Source of the DNA: Acytostelium subglobosum LB1
Taxonomy: Eukaryota; Evosea; Eumycetozoa; Acytosteliales; Acytosteliaceae
Length of the DNA: 64,000 bases
Assembly (NCBI RefSeq): GCF_000787575.1
Contig: NW_012236511.1
Coordinates: forward strand, 186,001-250,000
Direction: 5' to 3'
Positions 37,327-49,192 of the stretch are shown here, piece after piece. The notes beneath the pieces are model-generated. The model was not told the origin of the DNA and ran no database searches. It saw only the letters and a program-made list of their open reading frames with translations. Each line of letters starts with the position of its first letter. Position 1 is the first letter of the stretch. Made by a program: the position numbers and the translations under genes.

Positions 37327-40300
37327 NNNNNNNNNNNNNNNNNNNNNNNNNNNNNNNNNNNNNNNNNNNNNNNNNNNNNNNNNNNNNNNNNNNNNNNNNN
37401 NNNNNNNNNNNNNNNNNNNNNNNNNNCTCCATTGAGTATGATGATCGTCCTGCTCAATCGCTTCATGTAGTCTTGGACAATGTTGGGACTGACCAGGATG
37501 TACCACAATCCAAGAATGAATGAGAAGCAAGTGAAGTAGATGAATGTTGGCAGAATCACCAACACATAGTCTGATACAGTCGATGAGTACAACGTGCCAG
37601 TTGGAAGAATGAAGAAGTATATCGCTCGGATGAATGTATAACATGTGATTGATGTGATTAGTGCATGTGCCAACTTAGGTCCCTCAATCCTTCTGATCAA
37701 TCTCATCACAATCACACTGATCTGGAACAATCCCCAGAGTGCGCAGAGTGCATAGATCACTGCCAAGATGTACATCAACACTGTCTGCGACTTGGTGAAG
37801 AACTCCTTGGAGTCCTTCCAGTCGGCAATTCTGATGATCGGGAACAATATGATGCTAGTGTTGGCGGCGCCAGACTGTGACTGCCTTGTGAATTCGGCAC
37901 AGAGGTAAGGCTGGCCACGGCTGAGCTTGACCTCCATGGGTCTGAGAGGGGCATTTGTACTGTTGTCCAAAACCAGCGCAAAGTCATCGATGTTGAAATC
38001 GCCCTGAGCCGCGATTGAGATTGATTGACAGATTGTAAAGTGATCGACCGGACCCTGGACATTGATGCCATTGTTTGTGATTACACCGATGAACACTCCA
38101 TTGTCATTTGTTATTCCATACTTGACTGATGGCTTGTAACTGAAGAACTCGGCACTGAGTGGCACGCGAGTTGGTGGCGAAGCATAAGTCTCACGCGTGA
38201 GCTCCGACACTGTGACCTGAACGCACGACTCTGGAACTGATGTCTCGTCAAACTGTATGTATCCATTGTTGATAGGGTACTGCTTGGGCACAGTGGCGCA
38301 CGCTTGAAGTGATTGAGTTGGTACGGATGTTGATTGGAAGCATTGACTGACACCCGATCCAGAGCAACTGCATGACACAGCATCAACACTGTCCTGTACT
38401 CCTTGGAATTGACATGTCGAGCGAATGAGATCATACTTCATCATGTTGGACATGGCTGTGGCGAATCCATCAAGATTGAATGAGTCACCGAACCTTGATG
38501 TGTTGACAAAGTTGAGCTCGTTGCCAGAGTACCACTTTGGTTTGGCCATCAGACCAGGCAACCATCGGCCAGGTGTCCACTTGAACTTTTGTGACCACTT
38601 GTACATGTCGGCACTGGACTGACATTGAGTGCATTGATCTTGAGTCATGTCATTGTATCGCGATTGGCCTGTGGTTGTGTTGGAGAAGTCTGTCATCAGG
38701 CAACCCATGTGTGACTCACACGATGATTGATTGAACGATGCCTCCCACCAAGTGAACCCAACGCCCTTGGCTTGACACTCCTCTCTCGTTGATATCGAGA
38801 ACTGATCAGAGCATCCCATTGGGCTGTCATCTTCGTTAATTGGACATGCTGGTTGGTTGAGTGGCTGAACGATGGACGTGTGCCCGTGTACGCACAGACC
38901 AACTGCTCGAGTTTGATGATAGGTATCCTGGAAGTAGGACGTATCCGAGCATGTGCCACCCGACGACTCACACTCCTCTCTAGTATAGCATGGTTTGGGT
39001 GCCACTCTACAGATCATCTTGTTCCTCGTACGGGCACACTCGCCGGGTGTCAGTGTGACGCAGTCCACCCAAGAATAGCCCATCTGTTGGCATGTGGCCT
39101 TGTCGGTGTTGGTGATCATGCATGTATTGGTCTCTACCCTGTACGCGAACGTGAGGCTTGCGTTGTTGCTACCACATAGGATCTGTGTTAGATTGGTGAT
39201 GCACGTTGTCGGGCCCAAACACTGCACTCCACAATCACCGGTACATTGTCCGAGGTCGGCACACTGTGATGTGGTGTTAACAACCTGCACGGCTCCATTG
39301 GGTTGTACACACACCGATGTGAGGTTATTACAAGTTGCCTGAGGGTAACTGAGCACTCGACATGGCGTCTGCTCGGCGCACACGCCACAAAAGTCATGTT
39401 TGTTGGTACAGTCTGCACAGCCTTGGTAGGCCGACGTGCACGGGTATGGGTTGTGAGGGCAGTATCCATTGTAGATGCATATTTCAGGTGGCATGAGGTA
39501 GCGTTGGGATCCCACTTGGTTGCCATAGTCCATGAATGTCCTATGTTGCATTGGACAGTATCGGTCCAAACACACTCCACTCTGGCCGGGTATCATGTAG
39601 ACGTAATATGAGCGAAAGGTGTTGGTAACAGGGGATGTACAGTCGTTCACCCTGTACGTCTTGAAGACCATGTCGGTTATATGCTGGATGCTCGAGTCTG
39701 AACTTGAACTTGTGTTCAAGCTAGAGATGAGTTGTCTTTGGAGATTGAACAATGTCGAGATGGATGAGCCATTGAGCACACATGTGATGTATGTTCGGTC
39801 TTGAACGACCAACGGGATCATACATTTGCGTGTGAGAATGTTGCATGTGCTACCAGCCTGCTCGCATTGAGTGTCGTTGTCACACCATGACATTGTATAC
39901 GCGAGGTCCTTGCATCGCTGCAGAAGCTGGACCAGCTCATATTGTCCACGATTGTATTGAAGAAGTGAGAGTGAGCATTCACCTTTGGCAATACGAGACG
40001 ATGATGTGTGGAAGTCTTGCAGAACTGATTGAGTGCATGTTGGACTGGTGCATTGCTGGTTGAGCTGGTCGGTGTGGAAGCCAACCAGACTGTCCACAGA
40101 GATGGTCACTTGTCTCGGTTGACAACACTGTGCAAACTTGGCGTACTTATTACAACATGGATCAGAGTTGTACTCTCCAGATCTGATGTAGATGTCTGGA
40201 CACGAGTTGGTCGTCACCGTGATGTTCTCCGACTTCACCATCATGTAGTTTTGCGACTGATTCACACAGGATTGCCAAGCGTCCATGAATGACAAGACGT

Positions 40301-42181
40301 CCATGTTGTATCTTAGACTGACCATCTGATAATCATTACTTGTCGCTGACATGTTGGCTTGATAAACCTTGATAAGCGTCATAATATCCTCATACTTTAT
40401 GTAATTACATTGATCAGATGATTGTTGAAAAAAGTCCAAAACATTATCCAGAGACTATTGTTGAGTGATTGAATTAGTGATTGACTGAATGATTGGAATA
40501 GTTCCAGTGAATATGACTTACATTTCCATCAATGTCAAAAAGTAATCCTGTGAACTTGAGTTTGGCTTTGGAAATGGAGTCATAGTTGTTGAACAGTATA
40601 CGATAGTCATCAACTTGTTTGGAGAGTTGGTAGTTAGCCTGGAATGACTTGGGCTTGAATGGACTCGAGGGCACACTGATCTTGTCAACATACTCGGATA
40701 GGTAGAGTTGACTAAGGTATTGATCACTCTTGATTGACACTGGCACTGGTGCAAATGGGTTGGCCGTCTCAACTGGGTACGAGTTGATGAAAGGAGTGGA
40801 CCATGGGAATCCAAAGTAGAGGTATGGTAGATTTGTTGCAGGTGCTCTCTGATTGAACATCAATGAGCCATCGGGATTGATGAGCTGTGCTCCATTATAT
40901 ACTCTGGTGATCGAATCGACACGATCGCGTGTGTGCACTGGAATCAACCAAGGCTTCACATGTGATGTGAAAGTGCATGGCTTAGGCCTAATAGTGTTGA
41001 TGCTCACATACAGCACCTTTGCAGTTCCATTGGGCCAAGGTGTCAATGGCATCACTCCAAAAACTCCAGCCAACTCTGTTTGATTGAATGATTGATTAGT
41101 ATGTTTGATGGCACTTGAATGGTCAGCCTCCTTTGAACTAACTTACTATGTCCATTAGCAAACATCCATTTGTGATTGGTCATATCTGGATTGGGTACTA
41201 GATCAGACACATACACATCCATCTCCACAAGATCCAATACTACCGGTGCACACATAAATGATAGGTTCATGGGTCGATCAACTAGGAATGTATATAGTGT
41301 TGGTGTGCCCACATTGAATGTCTGTCCATCAGTAATGCATGTATGTGTGTTGGTAATATTGTTGCATTGTGATGGCGAAGGTGCCACATTGGGCACTGAA
41401 GATGCATCCAACCTAATCCTAATCTTTCCAACGTATTCAATTGATATCAAAGAGAATATCAATGTAACACTTGTCATGTTACCCTGCCTTACAGAGTCTG
41501 GACAATGTACAACTCTATTTGGTAAATTCTTCATTGTCTGTGATAGTATTCCAGTTTGAAACGCTATTCCTGATGTTGCATTGGTCCTATCAATCATCTC
41601 TGCTGTCAACTTTGATTTAGTTAAGTTAGTATGCATGTAAGTATGTGTTTCCATGTATATATAGTACATACCATCAGAGACTCTGCTGGGATCGATGAAT
41701 TAAACACATATTGATATCTTATCTCCAATGATCGGTAGGCTATTGTGGTAGTTACGCCCATATCGTCGGTTGATACCTCCACTGTATTGTTAACCAGAGG
41801 ATCCAATGTGTACCACTTGCGGTTCGAATTACACATTGCGACTGCGCTGGTGCATTGCGGACAGGACGGGTCGCCCGACACTGTACTGCCACACTTGGTC
41901 TGACTTGCATAGTCACATGAACAGTCTTTTGGCTGATTGAGTACCTCAAAGGTAAAGTTTGCGCATGGTATCGATGTATAGGTGTATAGATCACGATCCA
42001 GTGACAGGTCTATCAGAGCATAGTCAAAGTTCATTCCAAGTACACTGGCCTTCTTATTTAATAACTTGGCTGATTGATCGATGTTCCATCTTGCCTCCAC
42101 GACAACATGTTGTAATCCATCATAGTATAGTATACTTGATAACAATGTCAATAATAATATTAATATTGTTGACTTTGTCAT
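37084..42181 (-). CDS. Large Cys-rich ectodomain 7TM protein, copy 5 (interrupted by a sequence gap)
   Basis: Minus-strand exons are 41672-42181, 41147-41609, 40522-41075 and 37084-40454, phases 0,1,0. Start MTKSTILILL at 42181 gives a clear signal peptide, then WNIDQ, LGMNFDYALID, LDRDLYTYTS and the Cys-rich ectodomain, which differs clearly from copies 3/4. TPGRWLPG and the membrane domain follow, with membrane segments 1-4 read before the 100-N gap at 37327-37426. The last 243 bases, after the gap, equal the end of copy 4. Function unknown; the tail ends KMKVIK. Confidence 0.85.
37327..37426. other. Assembly gap, 100 N
   Basis: Second 100-N placeholder, again inside the membrane-domain exon, forming the right border of the long direct repeat. 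Confidence 0.99.
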
Positions 42182-42478
42182 TCTCTATCTCTACCTCTTT
42201 ATATTATCTATCTCTTGTATTATGTGAAAAGTAAGTGAATGATATGGTCTAGAGGTATCTATTCCTTGTCGGAACGTTCGACATTATCTTATCAACATGT
42301 TGTTAATGGGCTGGTTGCATTCTCCTAACAAATATCAGTGATCAAAAGATCTTAATTTGCGACGTGCCACCTTGAGCGAAACGATCACTTTCGCCCCAAG
42401 ACTAGGGGTCTTTTGTATATTTATGGACCTGTTTGGCAGGACATGCGGCAACCTCCTAGGTTAAGGATATAAGTCAAG

Positions 42479-42480
42479 NN
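42479..42480. other. Isolated ambiguous bases
   Basis: Two Ns between genes. Other isolated Ns are at 17949, 18065, 18089, 18092, 31331, 31334, 31345, 31367, 31391, 34424 and 47535; most lie in paralogue-conserved membrane-domain sequence, where reads of different copies may have been merged. Confidence 0.95.
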
Positions 42481-43051
42481 GTCGAAAGATGGGCTTTGTA
42501 CTAGTCAACCATCAGATTCAGGACTGGTCATCTTCGCCTCCTCCTAGGGCAAAGACAAAGATGTAATGGGTCGTCGTGGTTTGGTACCCCAAACCTTGAC
42601 ACTTCAAGTGACAGGCAGGTCCATCATTAGTCCTTCATTCCCAGAGCATTCCTAAGATTTTGAAAAGTTGATCAAGTTTCATCTTGTCGACCTTGCCTTC
42701 TCTCTCTTCCTTCTCTCACTCTTCTATTACAACTTCAAGTTGTATTTGTTTGTAAAGATACATTAATTATACTTATAAAATAATATAAATATAATATGTA
42801 TTATCATTCAAATAACAACAACATATATCATTGATGTAAAGGGCCGATCGATCATCGATACAATAGCATGATGTCACATCACACTCACACTCACCCAAGT
42901 TTATTGATTGATTGATCAATCATTGAAGTGATGTGTGATGTGTGAAGTGTGATGAGTGAAGTGCGAAGTGTCATTAGTGATGTGTGAGTGTGTGATTGAT
43001 TGATTGATGTGTCTTGGCACCTATATCTCCACTCATCCACTACCTCTTTCT

Positions 43052-43074
43052 AATCAATCAATCAATCAATCAAT
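43052..43074 (+). repeat. (AATC)n array
   Basis: Five to six AATC units upstream of the RasGEF gene. Confidence 0.85.
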
Positions 43075-43423
43075 TAAGAGTGTTACCCGCAGCAGGAGAT
43101 TGTATTGTCCTATTCGTCAGAGAGTGAGATGGAGGTGAAAGAGAAGAGAGAGACCCTTTCACTCATACATCATGGATATAAGTATGTAACATTAATTAAC
43201 AGCTGCAGATAATTGAACGGGTGTTAATTAATGTGTCATTATATGTCACACATCATCTAATACTATTACACATATTTAATACCCATCTGTACCATTATCT
43301 TATCTCTTTCCCCGCCCCAACCTTTATCTGTATAATAATAATCAATCATAATAATAGATTACTTACTTATTCATTTGAATTCTTATTCTTTGGTATTCCA
43401 TTTAATGAAGGATCAACTTTAAA

Positions 43424-46335
43424 ATGACCAATTTATCCATAAGCCTCCATTGGACCATGTTGTTTATGTTCATAATCTTGTCCATGACTCTGGATCAAAT
43501 CCATGGCCGTATGATCATTCATCCAATCATTCATCCAATGCATCAAACTAACATACCACCTAATCACAATGTAGAGGAAGTATTGACATTGGATTATCAG
43601 AGCCATGGAAAGGTGGTGTTGAGTGGAACAGAACTCACATTGTTGACCCAGGTATATGTCAAGCAATACTTGGATGATGGAACAGAGTTACAGAATGATT
43701 TGGAAATATTGAAACAAACCGATGAGGAGATGACACTTGGATTCAATCAGACATCAGTGTTCAAGGGTGAGATTGATCTATGCGACTCATCCTCCAATTG
43801 TATAACATATGAATGGAATCCAAGCCTTGTGGTATCAGTCAGCAATGTTCCAACTGAAGGTGGCGTGATCACTGTCAATGGAGAGTACCTTCAACAAAGC
43901 AATGAGCCAACAGCCAACACCATGGAGTTGAGTGATATCCCATTGACATTGGAGGAGAGTGGATCCAAACCTGATGGCACCATGAGCATGTTCAAACTAT
44001 CCACATTGGATGCTGAGAAGATCACCGCAAGATCGACCAATATCCTACTTACCATCAGAGGTTCACAATATGATCAAATTCTACAATTTAAAAGTAAGTA
44101 CATACTTTGTTTGATCGAATGATCCAAGAAAGAGATAACCTAATTCCATCAAATAATCAATTAGGTCCAAACATTACATCTGTCCAGATGAAAACACCAA
44201 CTTCACTTGTGATCAATGGAAGTAGTTTTGGCGCAGTCCAGAAGTCTGTCTATGTAGTTATCAATGGTGTCAAAGGTGCCATCATAAGCTCATTCATCAA
44301 ACACAAACAAGTAGTAGTCGCCATCCCCCAACTCTTTACTCGGCCAGGTCCTCAAAGTATTAGTCTACAAATCCAAAACAGTACTTCCAATCAATATACA
44401 TACACTATAAGTAAGTTGCATTACCCTGGGTACGACGACCATCATTTACTAATGATTGATTCAATTCCAGAACCCATCGTGGACTCTGTCACACCTTGCT
44501 CGTCTAATGGTGGATGGATAACAATCAGTGGAAGGTACCTGGACATTGGAAATACAAGTAGCGCGGCCACCGATATTACCATTGCCAACTTCTATCATTG
44601 TAGTCGATCATTCAATCTTGGAAACAATGGTACAATGATTGTTTGCATGATGCCTAGTGCCAAGCCACAGGTTAGTGATCCTTCAATGCCGGTACAAGTG
44701 ACAATCAATGGCTATGCATCAGACGCACTCTCCTCCTCGGCCAAGTTCTACTACATACATGATAGTGACGCTGGCAATACCAAACACATTCCAATCTGGT
44801 GGATCATTGTACCTGTTGTTGGAGGAGTCCTTCTTATTGCAGTGGCCGTACTGTTGTTTGTCCTGTGCCGAAGAAGAAGGAGAAGAATGAATAACAAGGA
44901 CCATCCATACCATCGCAAGGACAACGAGTTGGTGACCTTCTCGGCAAACAATGCCATTGTCCACATGAAGAGCCAACCAAACAATGCCAACGGTCTGATC
45001 ATTGTGGAGGAGGATGGATGCACACCTAGGGTCAAAGGTGGCAAGTTCGAGTCGCTCGTTCAGTACCTCTGCTTCTCCAAGGAGACCGACGAGACCTTCA
45101 TCAAGGTGTTCCTGCTGTCCTTCAGAGCATTCGCAACGAGGATGCAACTCATGGATCAACTAATCCTGTGCTACGAGATGATCGAGGCCAAGTTGAAGTA
45201 TTATCCCGAAGCACTGGACACTACAAAGGAGGTACAACATCGCATAGCCTCTATTGTTGCTCGCTGGCTTGGAGAGCATCGCTATGACTTTATCGACAAC
45301 ACCGAGTTGTCCGAGAAGATGACCAGATTCATTCAGCGCAAGATCAAGAGGGAGTGCCCACAAGTGTTTGACAAGATACTCACCTACATCTCTCCCGAGG
45401 TGAGCTCGGTGTTCATGTCCAATGGGAATGCTTCGTCACAAACCAAGACAGTGCCAGTCCATGATCCAACGGAGAGTCCACCCATCCCAGTCCTACCCAA
45501 GAAGCGTGGCTCAGAGATGACACTGCTGGACCTCAGCTCGATTGAAGTGGCACGACAAATCACACTTTGGGAGTCTGGAAATCATCGTGCCGTCGAGGAG
45601 AAGGAGTTCTTCCATCTATCCACATCGATAGAGAAGATATTGTACGACATACCCAACTTGCTCAAACTGACTGGGCACTTTATCAATATATCCAGTTGGG
45701 TCACTGGAGAGATCATGACCAAGAAGGATATGGACACTCGTATCAATGTAATCGAGAAGTTCATTGATATTGCCACCGAGCTGAAACACATTGCCAACTA
45801 CAATGGATGTTTCGAGATACTTGATGGACTCAAACATCCAATGGTTCAGTACCTTGCCAAGACATGGACCATGATTGATCCCATCTCACTGGCCACCTAC
45901 AAAGAACTGAATAGCATCTTCAGTGAGGACCACAACTATGCAGCCTATCGATCACTCCTAAGGAGTAACTCAAGTCCATCAACTTTACCATTTGGTGTAA
46001 GTGCTACTGTACAATCCATTGATTGATTGAAATGATACTAACTGTTTACCAATGAGTAGAAGTTGTTCAAGTTGGATGTTGGCAGGATGTTCACTATTGA
46101 GAATAAGCAATGGATACAGAATGGTAATGGACAATCAATGTTGGATGTATTCTCAAAGGTACCAAAGTTGATAAACTTTGATTTCTTTATGGATATATGG
46201 AGAGTAGTTGAAGACTTTAAGAGATACCAAAGTACCGCGCCAAACTATTTAATAGAGGAGAACACCATCAATTATATCAAGAACTACAAATGTCCAGACA
46301 ATCCACCAAGTACAACATTATCCGTGGATAGTTGA
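43424..46335 (+). CDS. Single-pass membrane RasGEF with IPT/TIG-like ectodomain
   Basis: Exons 43424-44093, 44165-44410, 44471-45996 and 46060-46335 give 905 residues. A hydrophobic signal peptide leads a roughly 390-residue ectodomain. It has repeated beta-rich units of IPT/TIG type: P-x-I-x-SV openings (PNITSV, PIVDSVTPCSS), GGWITISGRYL and VTINGYASD. One strong membrane segment (IPIWWIIVPVVGGVLLIAVA, about residues 411-437) ends in an Arg-rich stop-transfer. The cytoplasmic part has a RasGEF N-domain (about 494-600: GGKFESLVQYLCF) and a RasGEF catalytic domain from about 659 (EVARQITLWE, INISSWV, HIANYNGCFEIL, LAKTW, HNYAAYRSLL). It should exchange nucleotide on a Ras-family GTPase at the membrane. 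The intron 44411-44470 is 60 bases and free of stops, so a retained form would also stay in frame. The catalytic C-terminal part is divergent. Confidence 0.86.
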
Positions 46336-46813
46336 GAAATGAATTAAAATATATTAATTATTTGTATATATATTATCTGTTTGGGTGACTTGGAAGTAAA
46401 AGGACTATGAATGAAGTATCGTTGGAATATTCTTGTTCACAACAAGTCAATGATGATGATGAACTGAGTGTAAATGACCTTTCACACACTAACACACACA
46501 CACTTCCAATCTAGGCCACCTTGGTACCCAATTGAATTACAACTTCACTAACACACACTATCTGTATTATTATTATTATTGTTGGATACCAACCAACACA
46601 CAATCTCACTCATTCACCCATCACAGTTCACTCAAGCTCACTCAACACCCTTCACTCACTCCTTTCCATTCATCCATCATACATCATTCATACATACACA
46701 CACACATATACATATAAATAATAATATTCAAACATCAAATCAATCAATCAATCAATCAATTGTTGAACATACATTGTTATAAAGTTCCAAATAATTAATT
46801 ATCTCTATTAATA
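46336..46813. other. Intergenic between RasGEF and first saposin gene
   Basis: 3' flank of the RasGEF and 5' flank of the saposin gene; ATT tract near 46567 and (CAAT)n at 46738-46760. Nothing else seen. Confidence 0.55.
46738..46760 (+). repeat. (CAAT)n array
   Basis: Five to six CAAT units about 50 bases before the saposin gene start. Confidence 0.85.
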
Positions 46814-47936
46814 ATGAAATACATTCTTTTGGCATCAGCATTATTGCTGGTGTTGTGTACAGTTCAACTCAGCTCTGCTGTAGTTGTCAACAAGCAAGCT
46901 CCAACAGCTCAAAATTGTGTTGGTATGTCTTTAAATATGATGGTGAACTTCAACATCCCTACATATTACTAACAATCAAAACCTTACTCAATCTATAGTT
47001 TGCGAGATGTTGGTAGGAATTGTTGAGAGATACCTCGAGAACAATGCAACAGTCCAATTCATTGAAGCTGAACTTGACAAAGTCTGCAACTACATTCCAG
47101 GCATCTATGGTCAAGATGTAAGTATCCAATTAATCAAACAAGAATTCATAAGTTTATTCTCCCTTACTAATAAATAGAAATGATAACTTAGTGCCACGTA
47201 TTAGTTGATGATTATCTCACAGAGATAATTGAGTCTATCTTGAACAAGGAGACTCCTCAGGAGATATGTGCAAAGTTTGGAATGTGCGGTTCCTCCAAGG
47301 TAGATCCACATCCACTTGACCAGTCCATTGAGTGTCCAGTCTGTGTATCTTTGGTCTCACATGCTGAATACTATCTCCAGAAGAATGCTACTCAACAAGA
47401 GATTGAGGGATACCTCAGTGATATGTGCACAATGTTTGTGCAGACCGACTGGGAGTCCACTTGCAATGCTTTCATCAACAACTACACTCCAATCATCATC
47501 CAATTGTTGGTTGCCGAGCTCTCTCCATCCAAGGNTTTGCCAAGAGATGCACCTGTGTAAGGCCCAAACTGGAAAGCAAGTGATGGTTGTACCCTCAGAG
47601 AAGAAGAGCCAGGTGATGGTCGTCCCACACAAGGAGCCAATTGAGTACAAGCCAAACATCAAACAAACTGACTACTGTGGAATTTGTGAGTCGATTGCTG
47701 CCTACCTGATTAGCATTACTCCAAATGCTACCAGCATCGAGCAAGCAATTCAACAAGCCGAGACCTACTGCAAGCTCCTTCAAGATCCATCAATCATCTC
47801 TGCTTGCCAACAGACGATTCAAGACTATGGTGAGATCATTGTTAAGTTTATCCAAAACGAGCCTAACGCAGACCAGGTTTGTTCATACATTGGAGTATGT
47901 CAATCAGTCTCTGTTCGTTTCAGAAAGACTTGGTAA
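46814..47936 (+). CDS. Secreted protein with three saposin B domains (amoebapore-like)
   Basis: Exons 46814-46922, 46999-47117 and 47192-47936. A signal peptide (MKYILLASALLLVLC) precedes three six-Cys saposin B domains. Domain 1 runs from CVVCEMLV to EICAKFGMC, domain 2 from CPVCVSLV to CQEMHLC and domain 3 from CGICESIA to VCSYIGVC. The third exon appears to shift frame at the N at 47535; reading one base fewer there restores the closing CQEMHLC motif of domain 2 and leads straight into domain 3. This is therefore most likely a base-calling error, not a broken gene. Saposin-like proteins bind or perturb lipid membranes; in amoebae they include the pore-forming amoebapores and lysosomal lipid activators. 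Which applies here is open. Confidence 0.87.
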
Positions 47937-48310
47937 ACATGATGCCCCTCCTACTTCCATCTTCACTTCACTCATTCTATCAATTTCAACAATATTCCTC
48001 ATTGCGATCATTTGGATAAAATCGTAATTATAATAACAATAAATTTAATCCATCATCACATATAGATATTCAATTGATTGTTTGATAGATGATCGCCACT
48101 TTGTATCCTCAGGTTTGATCGTATTTGCCAACTCTTCCACCCAACACATCAACGAGCATCACCCCCTCATTGATCACTAATTAATCAATTTCATATGATC
48201 TCTCATTGGTTCATACTAATCCAGGGATTAATAATTCATTCTACAATGACCCTTGGATCAATTAATTAATCTATAATAATAATAACTATTCATAATAATA
48301 TATATTGAAA
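47937..48310. other. Intergenic between the two saposin genes
   Basis: AT-rich, with AATAAA at about 48040 as a possible polyadenylation signal. A hydrophobic reading after the stop (about 47960-48027) is out of the called frame and not supported. Confidence 0.5.
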
Positions 48311-49007
48311 ATGTTTAAATATATATTGCTTCAACTAATATTATTGGTCTGTTTGGCAAATTGTAGTTTAATTAAATGTACTGGTAAGTAAATATTAAAT
48401 CCAATTTATTTATAATAATAATTAATTGTATTGTCCTTTTCCAGAATGTAAGGTTGTTGTTGATCAATTGTTAAAACAAACTTCCAAGATAACCAAACCT
48501 TTCAATATCACTGATATTAGTGATGGATGGGAGGAGAAATGTAAACATATCAGCTCTGAGCATGAAGACTTGGTAAGTACAATTGGACAATATTTGGAAT
48601 GGAACATATTATTAATATATTATCAATGTCCATTAAAGTGTCATGCCTTGATCCAAGATCTAATTGGAGGTATATTGAATACAATTATAAAGGAGGAGGT
48701 GACCAAGGAAAAGATTTGTGGAGCTTTGGGTCGTTGCAGAGGTGGCTTTGACAATCTGAAAGACTTTGGCGATAATTGTCCATTGTGTATCGCTGCCGCG
48801 TACCATCTTAGGAACCATGTGGTGCAAGAGGTTACAATTCCAGATGCGCTGGAGTCATTCCAAGAGAAATGCAAATCATTGGATGGTAGAGCGGCTAAAT
48901 TGTGTGAGGCCATCCTGCCCAAGTATTCCAAGGCGATCATCGAGGGCTTGAGAGAGAAGCTTCCACCATTCGATCTCTGTCAGAACATTAAATTGTGTCC
49001 CAAGTGA
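48311..49007 (+). CDS. Secreted protein with two saposin B domains
   Basis: Exons 48311-48383, 48445-48572 and 48639-49007 give 189 residues. Signal peptide MFKYILLQLILLVCLA. Domain 1 runs from ECKVVVDQ to ICGALGRC, domain 2 from CPLCIAAA to LCQNIKLC. Intron positions and phases (1, then 0 just before the CH residue pair of domain 1) match those of the upstream saposin gene, showing common descent by tandem duplication. Domain 1 opens with E-C-K-V instead of the usual CxxC, so its first disulphide partner is missing in this reading. The second intron (48573-48638, 66 bases) lacks in-frame stops; splicing is preferred because the homologue splices there. Likely role is lipid binding or membrane attack in phagosomes, by family only. 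Confidence 0.82.
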
Positions 49008-49192
49008 GAGACCTTCCACCTATTTACAAATGTAATGTTTATTATTACTCTTAAGTAATAATAATTTAACAGTCGTTAGCCGTTGTCGTTATCGTGTTGT
49101 CGTCGTCGTCATAGTCGTCGTCGTTGTTGATGTCTCATTCTTCATCCTTGAATTCATAATATAGTCTGGCTGCCCTAAGCCTAAATGTAAAA

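Larger units (their letters stand above)
42182..43423. other. Intergenic between divergent 7TM copy 5 and TIG-RasGEF genes
   Basis: About 1.2 kb of shared upstream DNA, AT-rich, with two Ns at 42479-42480 and an (AATC)n array at 43052-43074. No gene or RNA recognised. Confidence 0.55.
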
